Part shown: positions 7,264 through 12,825 of the stretch, piece by piece
Numbering within the stretch: position 1 is the stretch's first letter
How the letters are laid out: each line of letters starts with the position of its first letter
From: an uncultured Planctomycetaceae bacterium
Lineage (GTDB): Bacteria; Planctomycetota; Planctomycetia; Pirellulales; Pirellulaceae
Assembly: GCA_903927685.1 (NCBI GenBank)
Contig: CAIYOB010000674.1
Coordinates: 1-12,825 of the forward strand
Direction: 5' to 3'
Length of the DNA: 12,825 nucleotides
Made by a program: the position numbers and the translations under genes
The notes under the pieces: model-generated
Seen by the model: the letters and a program-made list of their open reading frames with translations, nothing else
Database searches by the model: none
What the model was told of the DNA's origin: nothing

Positions 7264-8577
7264 ATGACTGACTCGCCGCAATCCGCATCGTCCACGAGTT
7301 CCCGCCGTGAATTTCTCAAGACCTCGGCCGCCGGGATGGCCGCGGTTTCCGGGCTGGCGCTGGCCCGCAGCGCGCATGCCGCGGGCAGCGACTCGATCAA
7401 GATCGGGATGCTCGGCTGCGGCGGTCGCTGCAGCGGGGCCGGAGCCCAGGCCCTGGGACTGGGCAAAGACGTCAAGCTGGCCGGCATGGTCGACGTGTTC
7501 GAGAGCCGGATGCGTGCCAAACGGGATTGGTTCAAGGCGACTTTTCCCGACCAGTTCATCGCGACCGACGACACGTGCACCTACGGCTTGGACGGGTACA
7601 AGCGGGTGCTCGAAGCCAGCGACGCCGTGCTGATCGCGTGCGCCTCGAAGTACCACGCGTTCTACGCCGAGGAGGCGATCAAGGCGGGCAAGCATGTGTT
7701 CATCGAAAAGCCCCACGCGATCGACCCGGCCGGTTGCCGCCGCCTGCGGAACGTGGCGGCCTTGGCCAAGGAAAAGAACCTCTGCCTGGTGTCGGGACAC
7801 GAGAGCCGGTATTCGTTGGCGTACCAGGAACAGGTCAAGCGGATCCATGACGGGGCGATCGGCGACATTGTGGCGATCCAGTCAATGTTCCTCCGCGCTC
7901 CCTATCAGACCGTGGCCCGTAATCCGGCTTGGAACGAAACCGAGTACCAGTTCGCCAACTGGTACCATTTCCGCTGGCTGTCCGGCGACGATGTAACCCA
8001 GTCGCTGGTCCATAACCTGGACCGCATGCGATGGGTGCTGCGCGAAGAGAATCCGACATGGTGCTTCGGCTTGGCCGGCCGGTCGACTTCGTTCGGCGAA
8101 GTCTACGGCGACATGTTCGACCATCACACGGTGGTGTACGAGTTCAAAAGCGGGGTGCGGTTGTACGCGCTGTGCCAGACCCGGGCCAATTGCCACGCCA
8201 GTTGGGACGATATCCTGATGGGTACCAAGGGCGTCTGCCACTGGACGGACTGCCGGATCGAAGGCGAAACGAACTGGAAGTACGACGGCCCGACGAACGA
8301 TCCGCATACCGAGGAGCAGAAGATCTTGATCGGCGCGCTGCGCGAAGGCCGCGTGGTGAATCATAGCGACACGATGATCGACAGCACGTACGTCGCGATC
8401 ATGGGACAACTGGCGTGCTATTGCGGCAAACCGGTGACCTGGGACCAGATGCTGGGCGCCGACTTCGAGTTCGAGCCCAAGCTGGCCGACGTGCGGCTGG
8501 ACATGGACGCGCCCGCCAAGCCGGACGCCAGCGGCAACTACCCGCTGCCGGTGCCGGGAGTGACGAAGTATTTCTAA
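7264..8577 (+). CDS. Tat-exported Gfo/Idh/MocA family oxidoreductase
   Basis: The product has 437 residues. The N-terminus is a twin-arginine signal: SSRREFLK (R14, R15), a hydrophobic stretch and a likely AHA|A cleavage site near 39. The Rossmann region has GMLGCGGR (48-55) as the dinucleotide loop. EKP (148-150) is the family's conserved Lys-Pro motif, and the C-terminal half has HNLD (250-253), in the position of the usual HxxD catalytic or substrate-binding pair. Relatives oxidise, reduce or epimerise sugars and cyclitols with NAD(P), and some (GH109-type) cleave glycosides using bound NAD. Which reaction applies here cannot be read from the sequence. Tat export fits a protein folded around its cofactor before export. 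The length is normal for this exported planctomycete group. It is first in a probable operon, 27 nt before the next gene. Confidence 0.92.
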   Translation: MTDSPQSASSTSSRREFLKTSAAGMAAVSGLALARSAHAAGSDSIKIGMLGCGGRCSGAGAQALGLGKDVKLAGMVDVFESRMRAKRDWFKATFPDQFIATDDTCTYGLDGYKRVLEASDAVLIACASKYHAFYAEEAIKAGKHVFIEKPHAIDPAGCRRLRNVAALAKEKNLCLVSGHESRYSLAYQEQVKRIHDGAIGDIVAIQSMFLRAPYQTVARNPAWNETEYQFANWYHFRWLSGDDVTQSLVHNLDRMRWVLREENPTWCFGLAGRSTSFGEVYGDMFDHHTVVYEFKSGVRLYALCQTRANCHASWDDILMGTKGVCHWTDCRIEGETNWKYDGPTNDPHTEEQKILIGALREGRVVNHSDTMIDSTYVAIMGQLACYCGKPVTWDQMLGADFEFEPKLADVRLDMDAPAKPDASGNYPLPVPGVTKYF

Positions 8578-8590
8578 CGCACGACTGATG

Positions 8591-8597
8591 AAGGAGG
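8591..8597 (+). promoter_or_regulatory. Ribosome binding site of the TIM-barrel gene
   Basis: AAGGAGG, a near-perfect Shine-Dalgarno sequence, lies 7 nt before the ATG at 8605. It sits inside the short gap after the oxidoreductase stop. Confidence 0.8.
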
Positions 8598-8604
8598 CAA
8601 TCAC

Positions 8605-9498
8605 ATGCCACGATGTTTGAACGGCAGGTTGAGCGCGTGCCTGATGTTGGTGGCCGTTGGGCTTGGCTGTTTCGTCTCGCCGGGAACGTCCCGGGGCGCC
8701 GACGCTCCGGCGGTCTGGCCGCCGCTGTATGGCTTCTGCATGGAGATCCACGACGCCCAGAAGCGGACGCTGCCTCAGCAGGCGGAGATGCTCCGCGAGT
8801 TGGGCTTCGCCGGCGCAGGCTATCCGTTGTGGCTGGGCGACGATCTGGACCGGAATCTGCAGACGCTGGATGCCGCGGGAGTGAAAGTATTCCTGCTGTA
8901 CACGACGGTCAGTATCAATCCGCAGCAGTCGCCGTTCGATCCGCGGTTGCCGGACGCGATTCGCAAGTTGAAGGGCCGGCCCGTGACGGTCAGTGTGCTG
9001 CTCCGCGGTTTCCCGCCGGGTGATCCGCAAGGCGAGGCGACGGCCGTCAAGGTCCTGCGGCAACTGGGCGATGTGGCGGCTGAAGCCGGTCTGCGGATCT
9101 CGATCTATCACCACGTGAACGACTGGACGGAAAGCCTGTTGTATGCATTGAAAATCGTGCGGCAGGTCGACCATCCGCAGGTCGGAGTCAACTTCAACCT
9201 GTGCCACTGGCTGAAGGTGGACGGCGACAAGGACTATCGAGTCGTGCTGCGGGACAATGCCGACAAGATCTTCGCGGTGACGATCAACGGGGCGCAGCTC
9301 GGTTCCAGCGACTGGACCGACGGGCTGATCCAGTCGTTGGACCGGGGCGATTTTGACAATCGGCAACTATTGGTGACACTGCGCGAGATCGGCTACCGCG
9401 GCCCGGTCGGGCTGATGTGTTACGGCATCCAGGGCGATGCCAGCGAGCACCTGCAGCGGTCGCTGAAAGTGTGGCGGAGTTGGGAGCAGGGGTCATGA
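8605..9498 (+). CDS. Exported sugar phosphate isomerase/epimerase-like TIM barrel
   Basis: The product has 297 residues. Residues 1-32 are a signal peptide (basic start, CLMLVAVGLGCFV, likely cleavage after SRGA). The rest has the alternating pattern of a xylose-isomerase-like (AP endonuclease 2 superfamily) barrel: FCMEIHDA (44-51), YHHVNDWTES (168-177), VGVNFNLCHWLKV (193-205), and a closing strand GYRGPVGLMCYGI (263-275). The superfamily uses a metal to isomerise or epimerise sugars. In typical members strands end in metal-binding Glu, Asp, His and Glu; here NFNLCHWL and GLMCY occupy such positions and the usual final Glu seems absent, so metal use or catalysis may differ. Enzymes of this type commonly pair with Gfo/Idh oxidoreductases in sugar or inositol pathways, which fits the upstream gene. 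The stop overlaps the next start by ATGA. Confidence 0.82.
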   Translation: MPRCLNGRLSACLMLVAVGLGCFVSPGTSRGADAPAVWPPLYGFCMEIHDAQKRTLPQQAEMLRELGFAGAGYPLWLGDDLDRNLQTLDAAGVKVFLLYTTVSINPQQSPFDPRLPDAIRKLKGRPVTVSVLLRGFPPGDPQGEATAVKVLRQLGDVAAEAGLRISIYHHVNDWTESLLYALKIVRQVDHPQVGVNFNLCHWLKVDGDKDYRVVLRDNADKIFAVTINGAQLGSSDWTDGLIQSLDRGDFDNRQLLVTLREIGYRGPVGLMCYGIQGDASEHLQRSLKVWRSWEQGS

Positions 9499-10898
9499 GA
9501 AGCCGCGAACCCGGAGGGCCCCGGCGGACTCCTCGGCCAGGGAGCCGGCCGGCGGGAACCGGCCTCACGATTAGGCGGCGTGGGCTTGGCCCGGTCGCAC
9601 TAGCCGGCGGGCTGCTGCTGGCGCTGCTGGGCGGCTTGGCGCCCGCGGCCGACGGTCCGCCGGCGCCGACGGACAAGGCCGTCGATTATGCCATCGTGGC
9701 GACCGGCCGGGAACTGCTGGTGGGCGCCTATGCCGACAGCCACACGCAGTTTCTGACCAAGACCTTGCGGGGGCTGGGGCTGCACTGCGTGTATTCGATC
9801 AGCGTCGATGACGGCAGTGCAGACATCGGCGAGGCGGTCCGAAATGCCTTGGCGAAGGTCCCATTGGTGATCGTCACGGGTGGGCTCGGGCCCACGGAGA
9901 ACGATATCACGCGTCAGGCCCTGGCCGACTGCACGGGGATCCCGCTGCACGAGCATCCGGAACTGCTGCAGGATATGGAGCGGCGACTGGGTGTGCCGCG
10001 GGACCAGATGCGAGCCAATTTGCGGCGCCAGTCGCAGGTTCCGACCCGCGGGACGTACCTGAAGAACGGCAGCGGGTCGGCCTCGGGGCTGGTGTTCGAC
10101 TTGGGCGACCGGGTCGTCGTGGCCCTGCCGGGGCCGCCGCGCGAGCTGCAGCCCATGGTCGGCGACGTCTTGGTGCCGTACCTCAGCGGCCGGTTTGGGA
10201 CGCGGCTGCCAGGCTGCTCGCTCACCATCCGCTTTGTCGGCCCCGGCCAGTCGCAGATCGATCAGACGATGAAGGAGCACGCACCGCTGCCGGCGGACGT
10301 CTTGGTGTCCTCACAGTTTGAAGGCGGCCGCGTGGATTTTACCTTTGCGTTTCCCGATGATTCGGCGGGCCATCGCGAGCAGCTCGAGCGACTCAAACAG
10401 CAGACCGTCGAGTGCTTGGGCGACTACATCTACGCCACGGACGAAGCGACGACGCTCGAACAGCATGTGGTGGGCCTGCTGGAACAACGCCGTGTGACCT
10501 TGGCGCTGGCGGAAGCCGGCAGCGGCGGCAGTCTGGCGGCGGCGCTGGATGGCGTCGCGGGCGCGGAACGTCAGGTGCTCGGCGCCTATGTCGCGCGGAC
10601 CGGCGAGCGGTTGCGGCAGTTGTTGCGAGTGCCTGACGCCCAGTGGCAAGCCGCACCGTCCGCGGCGGACCAGACCAACCTGCTGGCCAAGGAGCTGGCT
10701 GCGGCCACATCGGCGTCCTGGGCAGTCGTCGTGGGCGATCCGACGCCCGATGATCGCGGCTCGCTTTCGGTCGCTGTGGTGTTCCGCCATCCCGATGGCA
10801 GCCTGGAAAGCCAGCGGCTTGGTTTCCGCTCCGGCGACGCCGGCCGCGATCATCTGACGACACAACTGCTCGACCAGCTGCGTCGCCGGTTGCGGTAA
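9495..10898 (+). CDS. CinA-like protein with signal peptide and degenerate deamidase domain
   Basis: Start ATG 9495 overlaps the upstream stop (ATGA), with GGGAG (9482-9486) 8 nt before it; the ATG at 9417 lies inside the previous gene. The product has 467 residues. A basic segment ending in IRRRG (26-30) and a hydrophobic run (31-49, to GGLAPA) form an export signal, possibly Tat-like. Residues about 65-230 are a MoCF/CinA N-terminal domain with GRELLVG (71-77), TGGLGPTENDIT (128-139), GSASG and LPGPPREL (211-218). A KH-like segment follows (about 237-310), then a PncC-type C-terminal domain (about 318-467). CinA N-domains hydrolyse ADP-ribose; C-domains deamidate NMN. Here the canonical AESCTGG is AEAGSGG (339-345), and the YSNExK and TGIAGP motifs are missing, so deamidase activity is probably lost. 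I give no symbol because it is unlikely to be an ordinary cinA. Confidence 0.85.
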   Translation: MRSREPGGPRRTPRPGSRPAGTGLTIRRRGLGPVALAGGLLLALLGGLAPAADGPPAPTDKAVDYAIVATGRELLVGAYADSHTQFLTKTLRGLGLHCVYSISVDDGSADIGEAVRNALAKVPLVIVTGGLGPTENDITRQALADCTGIPLHEHPELLQDMERRLGVPRDQMRANLRRQSQVPTRGTYLKNGSGSASGLVFDLGDRVVVALPGPPRELQPMVGDVLVPYLSGRFGTRLPGCSLTIRFVGPGQSQIDQTMKEHAPLPADVLVSSQFEGGRVDFTFAFPDDSAGHREQLERLKQQTVECLGDYIYATDEATTLEQHVVGLLEQRRVTLALAEAGSGGSLAAALDGVAGAERQVLGAYVARTGERLRQLLRVPDAQWQAAPSAADQTNLLAKELAAATSASWAVVVGDPTPDDRGSLSVAVVFRHPDGSLESQRLGFRSGDAGRDHLTTQLLDQLRRRLR

Positions 10899-10910
10899 TT
10901 CGATGCGTAG

Positions 10911-10917
10911 GGAGGAG
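10911..10917 (+). promoter_or_regulatory. Ribosome binding site of the STAS gene
   Basis: GGAGGAG (10911-10917) ends 7 nt before the ATG at 10925. It supports the start that includes the export signal. Confidence 0.75.
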
Positions 10918-10924
10918 CCAGATC

Positions 10925-11434
10925 ATGCGTCGTGGCAGCGGGTCTCCAAGTAGGTTGAACCGGCATGAGCCAATTCGGCTTCGCCTGGCCGTGGCGATGG
11001 CGGCAGTCGTCGCCGGTCTGGCGACAGGATGTGCCCAGGCAGCCGAGAAACCGGCTCCCGCGGAAAAGAAGTACCGGCAAATCCAAGTGACCACCGTCGA
11101 CGGCATCACCATCGTCACGTTCGTGCAGGCGAAGATTTTGTCCGAGAAGGACGTTCAGGTACTCGGCGACGAACTCTGGGCGTTGGTTGACCGCGACGGC
11201 TGCAGGCTGCTGGTGCTCGACTGGGCGAAGATCGAGTTCTGTTCCAGTGCCGTCATCGGGAAAATGGTGAGGCTCGACAAGCGGGTCAAGGACAAGAAAG
11301 GAGAACTCCGGTTGTGTTGCCTGAAACCGGAGATTCGCGAAGTCTTTCAAATTACCCGCCTGGACCAAGTCTTCGAAATCAAGGACACACGCGACGAGGC
11401 GTTGGCGTCGTTACGGAAGAAGACCACACGCTGA
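10925..11434 (+). CDS. STAS-domain (anti-anti-sigma-like) putative lipoprotein
   Basis: The product has 169 residues. Residues 1-36 look like a lipoprotein signal: basic segment, LAVAMAAVVAG core and LATGC lipobox with Cys36. After a short Ala/Pro/Lys linker, residues about 50-165 fit a STAS domain: strand TVDGITIVTFV, strand LLVLDWAKIEFC, then SSAVIGKMVRLDKRVK, strand ELRLCCL, and PEIREVFQITRLDQVFEI. Ser107/Ser108 align with the serines of the SpoIIAA D-S-S-G site that is phosphorylated by anti-sigma kinases; the Asp is Cys and the Gly is Ala. STAS proteins are normally cytoplasmic, so an exported one is odd and its partner is unclear. It could instead be a nucleotide- or lipid-binding envelope adaptor. 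A start at Met25 would shorten but not clearly remove the hydrophobic segment. It is last in the cluster, 26 nt after the CinA-like gene. Confidence 0.78.
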   Translation: MRRGSGSPSRLNRHEPIRLRLAVAMAAVVAGLATGCAQAAEKPAPAEKKYRQIQVTTVDGITIVTFVQAKILSEKDVQVLGDELWALVDRDGCRLLVLDWAKIEFCSSAVIGKMVRLDKRVKDKKGELRLCCLKPEIREVFQITRLDQVFEIKDTRDEALASLRKKTTR

Positions 11435-11440
11435 AGCGTG
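11427..11440 (+). terminator. Small hairpin at the convergent gene junction
   Basis: CACGCT (11427-11432) and AGCGTG (11435-11440) are perfect inverted arms overlapping the TGA of the STAS gene. With a realistic 4-nt loop the stem is 5 bp. No T-run follows on either strand, so terminator function is only a possibility. Confidence 0.2.
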
Positions 11441-11456
11441 AACACCATCGGGACGC

Positions 11457-12825
11457 TCACGGCGTGATCGGCCGCACGATCAGGCGTAGCGACTGTTCGG
11501 CTGCGAGCCGCACCGGGTATCCCTCGGCCAACGTCTTGCCCGCAACGACTTGTCGCGTCCCGGCTGTGACGTCCTGGACCTCGTAGCGATGCGCCTCGTC
11601 CGGTTCCACGGTGAACCATTCGGGCACGGCGTTCATCCGCGGCCAGTCCTGGTCGAATCCCAAGCTCAGCCGATGCCGCGGCACGTCGAACACCAGCCGC
11701 CCGTCGTAGGCCGTCGCGGATTTCAGCAGCACGCAGATGCCCGGGCCGCAGGGCGCGGCACCCAATTCCAAACCCTGTTGCCAGGGGCGGGCCAGCGTAT
11801 TGCGGGTGTGCAGCATGGTGTGAATCAGCACCGTCCGGACGGTGTTGGCTTCGAGCTTGTGCACGCCCCACAGCCGATTCGGGTCGGCGTGGTCGACCAG
11901 CAGCGTGGCGATCTCGCGGTCGGCCCAGAGGAACGCCTCGGGCGTGGGAAATCGCCTCAGCACATACAAGCCGCCTTCGACCGCATCGGCGACGTTGTCC
12001 CGCGAGCCGTGATCCCAGTTGAACCGCAGATAGCGCGGCTTCAGCAAGTTCCCCAGCGGCCGGCATATCGCCTGGGCGTAGCGGTCGGTGCCCAACGCCA
12101 GATCGTAATCCAAGAAGCCGACGAAGTCGTAACCCCAGCCGTCGCGCGTCACCACGCTGTCGTGCGGCCCCGCGGCGGATTGCAGGTCGCCGATGATGAT
12201 TCCGTCGGAGTTCGTGCCCCGCCGCAAGACCTCGTCGAACAGGTATTCCAGATGCGGCTGGTACGCCTGCGCTTTGTCCGGACAAGCTTTCACGTCGACC
12301 GCGAACAGCAGGCCCAAGCCGCCGATGATCTCGCAGCCGTGGTCGGACAGTCGCGTCGGCACGAACTGGCCGGGCAACAGGTACGAATCCGCCAGCCGAT
12401 GCGCCCAATCCAGGTATTTCCGCTCGCCGGTCATCGCATACAGCCGCGGCAGGATCTGCAGCAGGTCGCCATTCACCTCGACGTTCGTCGACGGGATCTT
12501 GCCGTACGGCGTCTCGTAACGGGCATGCAGGAATACGTCGTCGACAATGTCCCGCATCCGCTGGAACCACGGCGAGTCGCGGCCGGTCAGTTCCACGATC
12601 GGCACCAGGCCATCCTTGGCGTATTCACTGGCCCCGAACACCATGGCGTCAAAGTCCATCTCGACATGGCGACCGGCGTCCATGTCGTAGCTGACGGGAA
12701 TCCGGTCCAGCTGGTTGCACAGCCGCTGCTCGGCCTGCAGGGCTTCGGTCATCACCGTATCGAGCACCTGCAGATCGGTGAAGTGAGCTGCCCAGACGTA
12801 GAATGGATAACAATCGGCCGCCGTA
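11457..12825 (-). CDS. Glycosidase-like alpha/alpha-barrel protein, 5' end outside window
   Basis: The minus-strand frame stays open to the right edge. The codons upstream of the GTG at 12767 read AADCYPFYVWAAHFTDL, continuous in style with the rest, so the true start lies beyond 12825. About 455 residues are present, ending RPITP before the stop at 11457-11459. Most of it alternates helices with short conserved loops (GDLLQILPRLYAMTGERKYL, GGLGLLFAVDVKA, GWGYDFVGFLDYDLALG), as in six-hairpin glycosidases of the GH127/GH88/GH105 type. The last roughly 120 residues are strand-rich (GRLVFDVPRHRLSLGFD, NAVPEWFTVEP) and look like a beta-sandwich. I cannot assign a family or catalytic residues; a polysaccharide-related hydrolase or lyase is the best inference. 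It converges on the STAS gene with a gap of 22 nt. Confidence 0.8.
   Translation of the reverse strand, partial: TAADCYPFYVWAAHFTDLQVLDTVMTEALQAEQRLCNQLDRIPVSYDMDAGRHVEMDFDAMVFGASEYAKDGLVPIVELTGRDSPWFQRMRDIVDDVFLHARYETPYGKIPSTNVEVNGDLLQILPRLYAMTGERKYLDWAHRLADSYLLPGQFVPTRLSDHGCEIIGGLGLLFAVDVKACPDKAQAYQPHLEYLFDEVLRRGTNSDGIIIGDLQSAAGPHDSVVTRDGWGYDFVGFLDYDLALGTDRYAQAICRPLGNLLKPRYLRFNWDHGSRDNVADAVEGGLYVLRRFPTPEAFLWADREIATLLVDHADPNRLWGVHKLEANTVRTVLIHTMLHTRNTLARPWQQGLELGAAPCGPGICVLLKSATAYDGRLVFDVPRHRLSLGFDQDWPRMNAVPEWFTVEPDEAHRYEVQDVTAGTRQVVAGKTLAEGYPVRLAAEQSLRLIVRPITP

Noticed and set aside
7882..9366. A 494-codon minus-strand open frame spanning the oxidoreductase and TIM-barrel genes
   Set aside because: It crosses two well-supported genes and their intergenic ribosome binding site. 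Its composition (Arg, His, Gln, Val) is that of an antisense shadow.
9417..9494. Earlier start for the CinA-like protein at 9417
   Set aside because: It would overlap the upstream gene by about 80 nt and has no ribosome binding site. The ATGA overlap start at 9495 has GGGAG at a proper distance and begins a clean export signal.
1..12825. CRISPR array, tRNA, rRNA, insertion sequence or phage genes
   Set aside because: I saw no regularly spaced repeats, no tRNA cloverleaf or CCA end, no transposase or integrase motifs and no terminal inverted repeats.

Overview
The window is GC-rich (about 60-65% by eye), densely coding bacterial DNA and most likely comes from a planctomycete, probably of the Pirellulales type. 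This is an inference from protein families. The evidence is a giant surface or secreted metalloprotease with an N-terminal LEPR-XLL-like tag (LESRQLLSA), cadherin-like modules and a dockerin; a DUF5107 protein; a Tat-exported Gfo/Idh/MocA oxidoreductase; and an exported sugar-isomerase-like TIM barrel. I see no tRNA, rRNA, CRISPR array, insertion sequence or phage gene.

Layout. Positions 1-1364 (minus strand) hold the N-terminal 454 residues of a secreted DUF5107 protein whose 3' end lies off the left edge. A 225-bp divergent intergenic region follows. It contains a nested pair of perfect inverted repeats, a 9-bp direct repeat, a possible promoter and a degenerate GTG-rich repeat. Positions 1590-7127 (plus) encode a protein of about 1845 residues: metzincin-type protease, PPC domain, Ig-like domain, jelly-roll-like domain, Calx-beta-like domain, cohesin-like repeat A, two cadherin-like domains, a planctomycete-type module with an EF-hand-like loop, cohesin-like repeat B, dockerin and tail. 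After a 136-bp gap with a plausible promoter comes a tight four-gene plus-strand cluster (7264-11434): Tat-exported Gfo/Idh/MocA oxidoreductase, Sec-exported sugar phosphate isomerase-like protein, a CinA-like protein with a signal peptide and a degenerate C-terminal deamidase domain, and a STAS-domain protein with a lipobox. Convergent to it, 11457-12825 (minus) is the C-terminal part of a glycosidase-like alpha/alpha-barrel protein whose start lies off the right edge.

How the genes may work together. The window reads as an envelope or extracellular carbohydrate and polymer handling neighbourhood. The most unusual point is that every product of the four-gene cluster appears to be exported, including two families (CinA and STAS) that are normally cytoplasmic. 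CinA domains elsewhere act on ADP-ribose and NMN, and Gfo/Idh enzymes use NAD(P). A pyridine-nucleotide link between the two exported proteins is therefore possible, but it is speculation.
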